Assembly: GCA_020226215.1 (NCBI GenBank)
Contig: CM035234.1
Location: 11,436,713 to 11,500,712, forward strand
DNA from: Sindora glabra
Lineage: Eukaryota > Streptophyta > Magnoliopsida > Fabales > Fabaceae
Direction: 5' to 3'
Length of the DNA: 64,000 nt
Made by a program: the position numbers and the translations under genes. Under the pieces are notes generated by a model, which was given only the letters and a program-made list of their open reading frames with translations, was not told the DNA's origin and searched no databases. Positions 50,110 through 61,479 of the stretch are shown in pieces (within the stretch, counting starts at the first letter, position 1; each line of letters begins with the position of its first letter).

Positions 50110-50371
50110 TCAGCCAATCAAACACCAGCATTCATCCACGTGGCTGGAACTCAAAATCAGTGTCCCCAGTCATAGTATAACGGATAACAATCAACAAACC
50201 AACAGATCCCTTTTTTTTTTTTTTCATTTTAATTTTTCAAGAATAAGAAAATATCTTTGAAAGAAGAGCCCCAGGCCATATCAAAGTCAGACCAACCAGA
50301 CGAATAAAAATTCCATCTTTGAAGATTGGAATCGTTTGTGCGCCAACCCACACATCAATTTTGCAGCGATA
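50110..50371 (+). promoter_or_regulatory. CURT1A promoter and 5' UTR with CCAAT, G-box and I-box
   Basis: CCAAT lies at 50114-50118, a palindromic G-box CCACGTGG at 50136-50143 and GATAA (I-box core) at 50183-50187. All are within 260 bp upstream of the ATG. G-box plus I-box is the classic light-responsive pair of photosynthesis genes and fits the product. Confidence 0.6.
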
Positions 50372-52765
50372 ATGGCAGCAGCAGCAACATCCTCGTCCAT
50401 GGCAGCTGCCACTGTCTTAGTTCCTCGGCTTCAAGCCTCCACCAGCAATGCTCGCTGCTTAGCTTTGCCTTATCTCCCCCCTAGATTGTCCATTCCTGCT
50501 TTCTCAGCTGCCGGGAAACATTTTTCAGGTATTGTTCTTTTGTCCAAGCAATTCTAGTTCCTTCGAACATGCAGTGGTTAAGTTCAATGCTCGCTGGCAG
50601 AAAGGGTGTTTTCCTTCTTTTTTCTTTTTTTTTTTGTTGAAGATTTTTCAAAGGGTGATTTGATTTTTAGTTGAATTCTAGTTGTAAAGCGTTTAATGAA
50701 AGGAGTGAAGCAATTATGGGAGTTCAATTGAATTGGGTAAGTGAAGGTTAGCAACTGAATAGATGTAGTAGAGTTCTTGTGAGTTTTCTGAAGATTTAAA
50801 TGGTTTAAACTTTAGAGTAAAAGAGATGAACATCTGTATTTAATTTATCGTAATTCTTTGAAAGATTTTGGCAACTCTGAAATGTGATTTCACAGCTGAG
50901 GTCCTTTTTTCTTTTTCCTTCCCAATGTATCCTTCTATAACTCAATTACAGTGTATGAAGATTAGTGTGGTGATTGTACTGTCCACGTGTTTTGTTTCTG
51001 AGATTGCACTGTGTGTTTCTAAAGATTTGTAACTTTTAAGTTCCAAGGAATTTTAACAGTTGGCTTCAATGGGTTACAAAGAAGTGTAGCCAATGTTCTT
51101 GAATACTAATCTCCGCTTCTCCTAATATACTCCAAAAATGCCCTTAGCTGAAGTGCCAAGCTATAAAATCCGAGATCATCCCTCCCCTTACGCCAAATGC
51201 TTCGGTGCACAAGAAGATGCAGCTCAGGAACGCGAACTACAACAGTGAGCAAAACGTAGAGCTTACATTGCGGGGAGCAGATCACATAGATTGTAGATCA
51301 CAGGATGTGTGTTTATGTGCATTCTTCAGAAAGATATATAACAAGCTAGGCCCAATTATCTTATAAATTATTTGATAATATGTAGGCATTAGTCTGGCCA
51401 TCTCTTCTATTGTTTTTGACCAGAAGAATTGAGTCCACCACCTTAACTAGGCGCCGTAATTAGCAACATAAAACTGGATATCTGGTGCCTGGGCACAATA
51501 CGTAATAGTAATCCCCGGCGTAATCCAGACAGCGAACTACCCACAAAAGGAATATAAACAGCCACAATCTAGTAGTTCTAAAAGAGCCCTCAACTCTTTC
51601 AGTAATAATTAATTAGCAATAAACATGTTGTATTTACAGACACTTACCATCGAAGTGTGATTTCCTTGTTCAAAGGATAAAAAGTGTACTTGTTGTAGTG
51701 AAATGTGTATTTCATCCCCCCCCCCCTTTTTTTTGGTTTTCAGATGATTGAGCTCATTTCTGCTACTAAAGTATTATGTTTCCTCCCTTTCAGAGTCCCG
51801 GAAACCATCTCTGCTTCTGACAAGGGCTTCTTCATCGGAAGAAACATCTGCTTCCCTAGATGCTAATGAGTTGTTCACAGATTTGAAGGAAAAGGTAATT
51901 TAAGTTTTATATTTACTAATTTCAATAAGCTTCTTGTTTTTTAACATGTACCTCGTTGAATCTTTTGGCAAACCAATAATTCATCATTCCATTAGATGAC
52001 CTTTTAATTTTACTCAAGTGGGAAAGTTGTTCTCAATTTCTCTTGGTATCAGTGGGATGCACTTGAAAACAAGTCAACAGTACTGCTTTATGGTGGTGGG
52101 GCTATCGTTGCTGTTTGGCTATCTTCAATTCTTGTTGGTGCCATCAACTCAGTTCCCTTGGTAAGTCATCTTTGGCAAGCATGCATGTGCTTCTTTTCCC
52201 ATAATCTAGAAGGTCTCCAGAACTATTCTGAATGATCTATGCATGCCACAGCTTCCAAAAATCATGGAGTTAGTGGGACTCGGGTACACTGGATGGTTCG
52301 TCTACCGGTACCTTCTCTTCAAGGTAAGTGAAATACACAATTGTTCTCTAAATGCATTTTATTGTATAAATGCACATCATTTATGTCAAGAACTGTCTGT
52401 CAGGAAGGCTTTCCTGAAATTACATACGGCTGCTGTCTCCCCACTAGTATTCCGATATTACTCTTGATATTTTCATATTTATTTCTGTTAAATGAGAATT
52501 CAAAGATACTTTAAGTAATTAAGATTGTTAATTAGTTCTATGCCAATCCAAATGTTGAGAAGTTTACTCTTTACGGTCAGCATTCAAGTTCCTCCTTCTT
52601 CTTCCTCGTCCCTTTTTTTTATTTTTTTTATTTTTCGCCCTTTTGTTTGGTCGATATTTTCACTTTTTTGCTTACAAATGATGTTGTTTCACCACACAGT
52701 CTAGCAGAAAGGAACTAGCTACTGACATTGAGGCACTGAAGAAGAAGATTGCTGGAACTGAATAG
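50372..52765 (+). CDS. CURT1A: CURVATURE THYLAKOID 1A, chloroplast
   Basis: Small thylakoid membrane protein that oligomerises at grana margins and bends the membrane. Five exons are visible: 50372-50528, 51794-51894, 52053-52160, 52252-52323 and 52700-52765, all GT-AG, giving 167 residues. Residues 1 to about 63 form a Ser/Ala-rich chloroplast transit peptide. An acidic ELFTDLKEKWD amphipathic helix lies near 78-88, and two membrane segments follow at about 96-118 (LLYGGGAIVAVWLSSILVGA) and 126-145 (ELVGLGYTGWFVYRYLLF). A charged C-terminal helix ends KKKIAGTE. The length and motifs match Arabidopsis CURT1A (At4g01150). The ATG at 50372 is used; the frame stays open upstream but has no earlier ATG. 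No defect is seen, so the gene should be functional. Confidence 0.97.
50529..51793 (+). other. CURT1A intron 1, with an unexplained GC-richer patch
   Basis: A 1265-bp first intron, far longer than the others. Positions 51115-51620 differ in composition from the rest and carry a 36-codon ATG frame at 51139-51249 (start MPLAEVPSYKIRDHPSPYAK). I do not recognise it. It may be an inserted gene fragment or transposon. A C11/T8 homopolymer run lies near 51716-51734. Confidence 0.5.
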
Positions 52766-53640
52766 ATCTTCATTCGATGGTGGCAAGTCAAGTTGATCTT
52801 CATTGATCATCTTTTATTTTTTGTTTTTAGTATCCTATGTATAAGAGGCTTTTGCATCCTTTAATGTAGTATAGAACTCCTCCGAACCTGTACCACTCTA
52901 GTATGAATGAACCTTGTTCTTTGTTGGAATAGTGATGCAAATTACGATGATTATCACTCCAAATGGAAATATTAATTAGTTAACTTAGCAATGACCATGA
53001 AGTGGCTGAGTTTCAGTTTTATACTTAACACAGGATATGCTGGTAATATTAGGATCAATTGATTGACTCTATTTCAGTATATGAATTTAGAAAAAATCAT
53101 CCATGAATAATAGTTCCTATATATAATTCCCTCTCTCGGTTATAATATTTAAGAAATTATCAATATGTTCGTTTTCTGTTTTTAAAAATAATTTTTTATT
53201 TTTTATTCTTAAAAATACAAAAACTTATTTGCCAATTTATTTTCAACATCTATTTTTAAAATTCTCTAAATATAAAGTTCAAAAACAAAAAAACAAAAAA
53301 TTTTAATTATTTTTTAAACTTATTTTTTTGTTTTAAATGTCAATTTTATAATTAAATAAAATATTTTTTATTTATAATATCAACTTCCTTCTAATTTTAA
53401 TTTTTCTTCAATTCAAAAATAATTTTTAAAAACAAATTTTAACAGTAATTTTTAAAAATATAAAAAAAAATCCAAACACACTCTACATATCCAACCTATT
53501 ATTCAAATATGAAATTACAATTTTACAAAATTTAACTATTACTTTGCTAATACCCTACAATTCCAAGACTTTACAACTTTCTATGCCGTTAAAATCATGG
53601 TCAATTGATCAACTCTTCTTCCGGTTATAGGCTTATTTAT
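52766..53640. other. CURT1A 3' UTR and intergenic
   Basis: The 3' UTR probably extends to about 52930 (T-rich, with AATGAA and TTGTTCTTTG motifs). The rest is AT-rich with no gene. Confidence 0.45.
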
Positions 53641-55082
53641 GAATTGATTCCTGACAGTGGGGGAGATGAAATTCTCAGAGATAACGTGACTGCAGATTAA
53701 GGTTGCACATTTGCAAGACGATTGATCTCCACGAGAGCAGTTGAAGATGAAATTTCAGATATATTTCTGACTGATCAAGCCCCCATCATAAACAGCTAGA
53801 CATTCCACAATTCCCACACCAAACACAAAACAAGTAGAAAATGCTGATGTTAATGAAAAATGCATACATCCAACACTCAGAGAACTGACCATTGAGTAAT
53901 TCCATGGGATAAACATCTATGAGAATAATCTGACCAAATCCTGCTTCAGTTGGCAATATTTGCACCTTCAAATTACTACCGTAAAGAGTATTAGCTGCCA
54001 AAAGTATCTATCCAAAAAGTAGAATTCACAAGGTACCTACTATATCAAGATATACCGTCCCCTAAGCCAATGGGAACAACAAAACATCGTATGCAAGATG
54101 AATTCTCGTAGCATCATCTCAAATCTTAAATTGCCAACGGCCATAATACAAGGCCTTAACAAAGTAGACCTTTTGATCAACTATAACTTGCATGGAACAA
54201 GTGAAGGAAAACAATCAAAATCCCTGTCAAGTTTTACCGATAAATTATCTGAGTTAAGCCATGCCCATCATATCAAACCAGGTCAGGCAACATTAACAAG
54301 AGGCATAATCAATAACCGATCACCTAATTTACCAGTCAAACAGAAGCAAATCATTCGCATTTGTTTCAGCGAGCCGAAAATCTGTGAACTTTTAAGGTCA
54401 TAGCAAAGCATTTTCAGTGACGTTTAATATATCAGCAAGCATTAAGGACACAATAGACTACTATAAACAAATAATAATTCAACAGGAGAAACCTTGAGAT
54501 GTATACACAGACAAAACAATATTAGCAAAGCTCAATGTTCCACTATATGCATCTGAAGATAAAGACTGTATGCTAGGTTCTTCTAATTTAAAGGAAAAAA
54601 AAGGATGGATTCTAGATGATTCTTCTTGCAACATCCAACCACCAACATGCGACCAGAGATAGGCAACAAATCAAGCAAATCATTAAAAACTTCAATAGCC
54701 TAGAATTGAATGCTCTCCCACCTACGGAACAGGTCAATACTATGTTCCAACACAGAGGGCTCAGTCAGAAAATCAGCGTAAAAGCTCCAATAGACTTAAA
54801 AACAGGAACGCTGAAACTAGAAGATAAGTCACTGTTATTGCATTCAAATTCACCATCCATAGGCAATAATTCACCGTCCATAGGCAATAATACATAAAAG
54901 TCGGACCTTGAAATCTCCAAATATTACATATCATTTAGTTCCATATGCCGATACCAATTATAACAAAAAGACGGGGGGAGAAGCAAAAATTAAAATAAAA
55001 AGGCAAAATCAATAAAGAAAAAGCATTTATAGTAAAGCAAGGCTTCGATTCAAGAACCCAGAACCCCAATTAAAGCATAGCT
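53641..55082 (-). other. Region downstream of eIF1A, probably transcribed
   Basis: Composition is more balanced than ordinary intergenic DNA here, and open frames occur on both strands (53786-54001 minus, 54098-54403 and 54616-54897 plus). None encodes a recognisable protein. It may be the eIF1A 3' UTR, possibly with an intron, or a non-coding transcript. A 21-bp tandem repeat (ATTCACC.TCCATAGGCAAT x2) lies at 54850-54892. Confidence 0.35.
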
Positions 55083-55520
55083 TCAAATTTTATCAATATC
55101 CTCGTCCTCGAACTCGATATAGTCGTTCCCAGGACCCTCGTCTTCCTCGTCCAATCCACCGCCAATACCCTCGTTCAACCTCGTGCTCTCCGGCAACTCT
55201 CCATAAGCCTTCAAAAGCCTAGCTTCATCAGGCATGTACTTAAGGATGACATCAGCCTTGTCATCCTGGTAATCCCGGAGGCCAACGAGGATAATATCAC
55301 CGGCGGCGATCCAGACCTTCTTGTGCATCTTGCCACGGATATGGCAGAGGCGTTTGGTGCCATCGATGCACATGGCTTCGCACCGGCCGTTTCCGAGCAT
55401 GCGAAGGACCTGAGCGTATTCCTGGCCGTCTTCCTTAAAGACCAGTTCTCTCTTCTCGTCATCGGCCTCGTTCTTTCCCCTCTTCCGATTCTTACCTCCC
55501 TTTCCCTTGTTCTTCGGCAT
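55083..55520 (-). CDS. Eukaryotic translation initiation factor 1A (eIF1A)
   Basis: Cytosolic initiation factor that binds the A-site region of the 40S subunit and promotes scanning and start-codon choice with eIF1. The product has 145 residues in one uninterrupted exon, the normal plant length. The basic N-terminal tail (KNKGKGGKNRKRGKNE) is followed by the S1-like OB fold at about residues 26-105 (LVFKEDGQEYAQVLRMLGNG, then RLCHIRGKMHKKVWI and DIILVGLRDYQDDKADVI). A short helix and an acidic tail rich in E/D, ending EDEDIDKI, follow. No defects are seen. The start at 55520 matches the conserved MPKNKGKGGKNRKRG beginning. Confidence 0.98.
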   Translation of the reverse strand: MPKNKGKGGKNRKRGKNEADDEKRELVFKEDGQEYAQVLRMLGNGRCEAMCIDGTKRLCHIRGKMHKKVWIAAGDIILVGLRDYQDDKADVILKYMPDEARLLKAYGELPESTRLNEGIGGGLDEEDEGPGNDYIEFEDEDIDKI

Positions 55521-55840
55521 GGTGTTGCCTGTTGCAGATAAGCGAACCCTAAATTTTGTGTTGGGAAATTTAACTCTCTGAAACCCTAGCCAAGATTGCA
55601 GAGTCCAATTCCTCTATTCGCTCTGCCTTAGCGCAAGGATTAAGAGCAAAAGTCTCACCGGACGATAATATCCCTCTTATACTATGCAATGTCGGCTCTG
55701 TCCCAAGGGTCGGTTTACTTTATGGCCTTTTTGTAAACCACTTACCTATTCCAATTTAAAAATGAAAACAGGCCTTATTGTTAATAACTTTGTGATTTCC
55801 ATTTTAATTGGAAATGTAGAAATGGGTTCAGGCCCAGCGA
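55521..55840 (-). promoter_or_regulatory. eIF1A 5' UTR and promoter with two telo-boxes
   Basis: On the minus strand, TAGGGTTT lies at 55581-55588 and TTTAGGGTT at 55545-55553. A TGGGCC site-II motif lies at 55831-55836. Telo-box plus site II is the typical promoter pair of plant translation-apparatus genes, which fits this gene. Confidence 0.65.
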
Positions 55841-55842
55841 AC

Positions 55843-55865
55843 ACACGTGCGCGCGCGCGCGCGCG

Positions 55866-55942
<77 letters not shown>
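55843..55942. repeat. Compound microsatellite (GC)n(AC)n(TA)n
   Basis: About 10 GC/CG units (55848-55866) run into AC units and then about 33 TA units to 55942. This is the left border of the viral insertion. The alternating purine-pyrimidine tract could adopt Z-DNA or cruciform structures. Confidence 0.95.
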
Positions 55943-55945
<3 letters not shown>

Positions 55946-55956
55946 GACCTTTATAT

Positions 55957-56363
55957 GAATATTTGAATTTGTTTCTGTAAAATCGATAGTACGCATATAG
56001 TAATATGTATTCATAAAGGAACATAAATCCTGGTTAAGCCGTTTGTTGAAAGGTGTTTTGAGTAGCCTCTGTTTTCCTTGCTCACATGTGAACAGTAAGT
56101 CGGGGATAGATAATTTAGAACAAATGATTTATGTTGAGACATTAATATTTAGTTCATTCCATAAGCATAATAAATTTATATATTTATCCTTATGAAACCT
56201 TGTGGTTAGATATCAGTCTCCTGATTTTGTATATATATTTCACTCTCTGTTTACCTGCTTTAATTTATTTTCTGCTTATTTAAATTTTGTTTTAATGACT
56301 AATCGCTTCCTCCGCTCTTTTCAAATCAGTTTTCACTAAGCTTTTCCAAATCTTTAATTAAAT
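55957..56363 (+). other. Viral leader
   Basis: Non-coding sequence between the left border and the first ORF1 ATG. Its part at about 56230-56328 recurs in inverted orientation at 63914-64000. Confidence 0.65.
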
Positions 56364-56446
56364 ATGGATCAGAATCCAGTTCAAAACCTATCTTCTCAAA
56401 AGAAATCAAATTTGAAAATATAAATCAAAAGTTTGACAATTAGGAA

Positions 56447-56848
56447 ATGCCGAATATCCCAGATCATGAACTTTATTTAATTCAAAATGAAAAGTTTTTC
56501 AACAGAACTGATTATGTAATCAAAACTATTAAACAAACTATTGGGGTAAAACTTGATGATGAGAATTTTACCCTTATCTTTGGCCAAGAAGGAAAAAAGC
56601 TTCAAAAGAAGTATAATTATATGCATATTGGCTGTATTCAAATAGCTGCTATTTCAACTCTCCGAAGAGGATTAGATAATGCTATTCTCCTCTATCTTCG
56701 CGATGGAAGAGATACTGATTTTAAAAATTCCCTCATTGGAGTAGTCGAAATTAGCCTGTCACAAAGACCCATTTATTTCAACTATTTTCCAGAGTTGAAA
56801 TTAGTCCTTGCAACATATCAATTTCCGGAAGCTCTTCTTAAGCTTTAA
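56447..56848 (+). pseudogene. Viral movement-protein domain (30K superfamily)
   Basis: The longest open part of ORF1, 133 codons. The 30K-type core is recognisable from the patterns HIGCIQIA, LRRGLDNAILLYLRDGR and SLIGVVEI followed by YFNYFPEL. In intact viruses this domain enlarges plasmodesmata for cell-to-cell spread. It opens after an upstream TAG and frameshift and ends at a TAA, so it is disconnected from the ORF1 start. Confidence 0.75.
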
Positions 56849-57699
56849 GTCAAATTGCATAATTATACAATGGAACCAGGCCAAATCCCTGTTGTGATCA
56901 TATACTGAATCCATTACAAATTGCACAACTCATCTGCATCACTATGCATGAAGCCACCCACACGGAAAGGAGAAACTGTCTTTTTTCAAATGGATGCTAT
57001 GAAAGTTAACTTGTCAATCCTAATGGAAACAATATGGGATAGACTAAGTTGGCCTGAAAATTAGGGATTTAAAAATGCAGTTAAACCCCAAGAGATTCCT
57101 ACTAAAGAAATCTTAAGGATAGAAACCATGCCAGATGGTTCTGCCTCTATTTCTTTTACAAATCGAAGAAGGATTGAAGACTTCATTGAAGTTAAATCCT
57201 TCTCTTGGGCAAATTAGGTAAAATCCAAAAATTTGGTTGAAGGACCAAGAAGATCTTGCTCTGGAAAAATTAGTTTTAGAAAAAGTTCAAGAACTGAGTC
57301 TTCAAGAGGATCATTATCTTCTAGAAAAATCTTTTCAAATCCTTCTACCATCAACATTGATATAAAAGATGTTGATAATACTTTAAGGGTCCCAAGACCA
57401 ATTTATGATCAAACCATCCAAATTGGAGAGGATAAGAAGGATAGCGAATTAATAGGACAAGAGAGTGGATATGATATCTCCTCTGGAGGTTCTATTAGTT
57501 CTCCCACTGCCTTACAAATATGCCCTAATGACCTAAAGTTATTATGACTTGTGAAAAGCAATTTATAATTGATAAGGAATCTTTGAGGAAAGAATTCTAT
57601 TCTGAAGAATTCTATTCTGAAGAATTCTTTCATCAGAGAACTTAGTTTTTACACAAATATAAGGTTCAAGAAAGGACAAAAATCCAAGAAAGATATTAC

Positions 57700-59435
57700 A
57701 ATTATATGAACCTTTTCCAAATAAATATATCTTTCTTAGAATGGTTTGAAGCATGTGCTGAAAATAACCAAATTGATTATCCTTTCATAAGAATAAAGTC
57801 TGTTGGAGTTATCACTAACAAAATAAAGGAATGTATCACTACCAAAGGTGAGAAGCTCATTTCAGAACTTCCACCAAAAGGGTTATTTCAAATACTAACA
57901 ACAAACCCTAAGAAGCCGGTTATTGCATCCTCCTTCAAGACTAAGGATTACAAGGAAGGAAAAGCTGCAGCTGCAAAGATATTGCTTCAATTATTGAGCA
58001 AAATAATTACATTAACATGTATCTCTAAACTATTGGAACTCATATTCTATCTGTTGGAAACTCTGGCGTGTCTGAAAATTTTGTAGGAGAAACCTCTGGC
58101 ACAAAGAAGGTTGAAAACCCTTTGTTTAAACCTTACCGAATCCCTCATGAGAAACAAATAACTCTTTCCAAAGAATCAGCCTTAAATAAGATAAACCAAA
58201 TGATAGAAGAATTAAACTAGAAACTAGGATAGGTGTATGTTGATGAATCTGAAACACCAAAGTCTGTCAAATCAGTCACTGGTAAAATAGTAAAAGCCCT
58301 TAATAATTGCTCTAAAATATCTTCAGATGAATATTAAATAAACTTTATCAAACAAGAACCTAGGGAGACTAATTGGAGAATGTCTCAAAAAATGTATTAC
58401 CCAAGAGCTAGTCATCCTGATCTAGTCATAGAAGAGAAACCAAAAGTTATTCAGAATTCCTACAACAGGAATAACATCTATAAATGAAACATAGATGGTA
58501 AATCTGAATATGAAATCATAAATATCCTTCAACAAATGGTGATGGTCTGTATAGCCTACCAATCAAATCATAATTGTGATGATATAGTAGTCTGCCACTA
58601 CCTTATAGCAGGATTTACTGGACAGTTAAAAGGATGGTGGAATGATCATCTTATAGAAATATAAAAAACCCAAATAACAGAAGCCATTAGGCAAGACAGG
58701 AATGGGCAAGTAATCCTAGGACTTAATAATAGACCAATTCTTGATGCCGTAAATACCTTGATTTATACTATAGGTAGACACTTTGTTGGTGATCCTACCT
58801 TTTAGAAAGATAAATCACCAGAACTTCTTTCCAATCTTACGTGCAAAGACCTATCTGAGTTTAGATGGTATAAGGACATGTTCTTTACCCAAGTCTTTAC
58901 CAGATCAGATAGTAACCAGCCTTTCTGGAAAAAAAAATTCCTTACAAGACTTCCTATAACTTTAGGAGACAAAGTCCGAGAGAAAATTAGAAGTCATTAT
59001 GGTAACCAAATCCCTTATGAACAACTTACCTATGGAGAATTAGTAAGTTATGTTTAAAAGATAGCCCTCAAAATCTGTCAGGATGATAAAATCCAAAGGT
59101 AACTTGCTAAAGAGAAAGCCCAAAACAGAAGAGAATTAGGAACCTTCTGTGAGCAGTTTGGCTTACCTTGCATAAAATCCTTTAAACCAAAACATAAAAG
59201 AAGAGTTAGGCAATAAATGATGCAACAAAAACCTCAATTGCAACCTAAGCATAAATGTTCTTCAGACAAAATCCACATGAGGAAATCCAAACCTAGATAT
59301 GCTCCACCTCCTTATCAAACTCAAGATATTAGGCCTGTATGTTATAAGTGTGGTAAACCTGAACACATTACTAAATATTATAGATTGAAAAGAAGGATAA
59401 AGCAACTAAATTTGGAAGAATCCATTTCGAACTAA
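57700..59435 (+). pseudogene. Viral coat-protein region with zinc knuckle
   Basis: Reads in two frames with many stops. The GQLKGWWNDHL-type core at about 58620-58650 is the conserved capsid motif of Caulimoviridae. The CCHC zinc knuckle is at 59340-59381: Cys at 59340 and 59349, His at 59364, but Tyr (TAT, 59379) replaces the last Cys (one G-to-A change). Lys/Arg-rich segments flank it. Confidence 0.7.
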
Positions 59436-59989
59436 ATAATTAATCTTCTTACCGAAGAATCCTTGCAATCTAAACAAGGATCCGGAGCAGATGAAGAAAA
59501 CCAAGTGCAGCAAATGTCCCATCTCCTTGAAGATGATGAAATATCCTCAGAGGACTTGCCCTTTGAGTTGGAGGTAAATATGCTTAATACGGAGCAAAAC
59601 TTGCTTTTTGACATCATTAGCGACTATCCTGATAATAATAAGAAGCAAGAATATCTCCAGAAACTTATATAAAATCTGGATAAACCTTCATTTTCAAAAG
59701 GTTTTCTTCAACCAATTCATTATAATTTTAAAGATGTTTTAGATAGATTTAACTTAGAACAAAGCAAACCTGTCACGTTACAGGACTTGCAATCTCAAAT
59801 AAGTCTACTTGAAATAGAAGTTAAGGAGCTAAAATCAATTCAAAAGCTCTAAGGAGAAATTATTATTGAACTTCAGATATCCCTAATATCTCCAAAAGAA
59901 AAAGAAAAAATCAATGGGGATGGTGAAGAAGATGATGATTTCATAGGATCTATTTCTAGAATTTCAGTTCCTAAATATTATATTTTGGT

Positions 59990-60360
59990 TAAACTTATAA
60001 AAAAAAGACTGAGAACTAAAAATAGTTGCTTTATTTGATGCTGGGGCAGATATTAATTGCATTCAAGAAGGCTTAGTCCCAATAAAGTTTTTTGAAAAGG
60101 CTAAAGCCAAAATTAAATCTACTAACAGTTCTTTTCTTGAAATCAATTTTAAATTATCTGATGTTCAAATAGTAAATTCTTCTTACAAAACAAATCAAGA
60201 GTTTTTACTTGTGAAGAATTTATCCAGCAAAATTATTTTGGGTAATCCATTTATTCAAGTCTTGATTCCCTACAAGGCAACAAATAAAAGGATTACAACT
60301 AAAGTTCTTAGAGAAAAAATTACTTTTCAGTTTGTCAAGAAATCTCAAAGATTAACTTGA
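59990..60360 (+). pseudogene. Viral aspartic protease domain
   Basis: Retropepsin-type active site ALFDAGAD with the catalytic Asp codon at 60037-60039. A hydrophobic KIILGNPFI segment (ILG-type motif) follows about 65 codons later. It would process ORF1. The frame shifts near 60355. Confidence 0.75.
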
Positions 60361-60479
60361 TAAACTACAAAGAAGTTCAAATTAGTTATCTTGTTGAAGA
60401 AATTTCTTTCAAAAGGATTAAATAGCATTTACAAAACCTAATTGTTCAATCAAAAATCAAATCTTTAGAAAAAAGGATA

Positions 60480-61300
60480 GTCAGTAATATATATGCTAAT
60501 TTACCAAATGCTTTTTGGAATAGGAAGCAGCATATGGTAGAATTACCATATGAGAAGGATTTTTCTGAAAGGAAAATTCCTACAAAGGCAAGACCTATCC
60601 AGATGAATCATGAACTCCTGGATTATTGCCAAAAGGAAATAAATAATCTCTTAAAGAAAGATATTATTAGGAAATTGAAAAGTCTTTAGTCTTGTGCAGC
60701 ATTCTATGTAAATAAGAGTGCTGAAATAGAATGAGGCACACCAAGGCTTGTGATTAATTATAAGCCTCTCAACACTATACTTCAATAGATCCAGTATCCT
60801 ATCCCCAATAAAAAGGATTTGTTAAACTAACTTTATTTGGCAAAACTCTTTTCAAAATTTGATATAAAATTTGGATTCTAGCAGATTAAAATAAAACCTG
60901 AGGATAGATATAAAACAGCATTTACGGTACCATGTGGTCAATACGAGTGGAACGTAATGCTGTTTGGTTTAAAGAATGCTTCCTCAGTATTTCAAAGGAT
61001 TATGAATAATATTTATAATTCATTTTCTAAATTTATCATTATTTATATTGATGATGTTTAGTTTAAAGAATGCTCCTTCAGAATTCCAAAGGATTATGAA
61101 TAATATTTATAATCCGTTTTCTAAATTTATCATTATTTATATTGATGATGTTTTAGTTTTCTCAGAAAGTATTGATAAACATTTTAAACATCTCAATATT
61201 TTCCTTGATATAACCTAAAGAAATGGTTTAGCTGTTTCTAAAATAAAAAATTCCCTTTTTTAAATAAAAATTTAGTTTCTTAGTCATCATATTTATTAGG
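60480..61300 (+). pseudogene. Viral reverse transcriptase domain
   Basis: Motifs in order are the TKARPIQMN segment, GTPRLVINYKPLN, YPIPNK, KFDIK, an AFTVPCGQYEW segment, FGLKNA, and the catalytic YIDDV at 61044-61058, repeated at 61138-61152 by a 94-bp tandem duplication. Several CAG/CAA positions read TAG/TAA. Confidence 0.85.
60967..61154 (+). repeat. 94-bp tandem duplication within the reverse transcriptase
   Basis: GTTTAAAGAATGC starts at 60967 and again at 61061, and both units end with the YIDDV codons. The units differ at several sites, and 94 is not a multiple of 3, so the duplication itself breaks the frame. Confidence 0.95.
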
Positions 61301-61479
61301 GAACTATAACTTCAATTGAGAGATCAATTAAGTTTGTTGATAAATTTTCTGATCAATTAATTGAAAAAATTCAATTACAAAGGTTTTTGGGTTGTTTAAT
61401 TATGTATTAGATTTCTTCCCAAACTTTCAAATCTCATTAAACCATTACATGATCGTCTTAAAAAAAGTCCTCCCTAATG

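Noticed and set aside
53786..54897. Three open frames downstream of eIF1A
   Set aside because: No recognisable domains and no splice-supported continuity. Treated as UTR or non-coding transcript.
55211..55541. Open frames overlapping eIF1A on both strands
   Set aside because: Shadows of the eIF1A coding region, whose protein is unambiguous.
55684..56024. Open frames with long alternating Tyr-Ile runs
   Set aside because: Translation of the TA microsatellite.
57409..57754. Minus-strand open frames within the viral ORF1
   Set aside because: Antisense shadows and a small repeat (GAATTCTATTCTGAA) in the decayed polyprotein.
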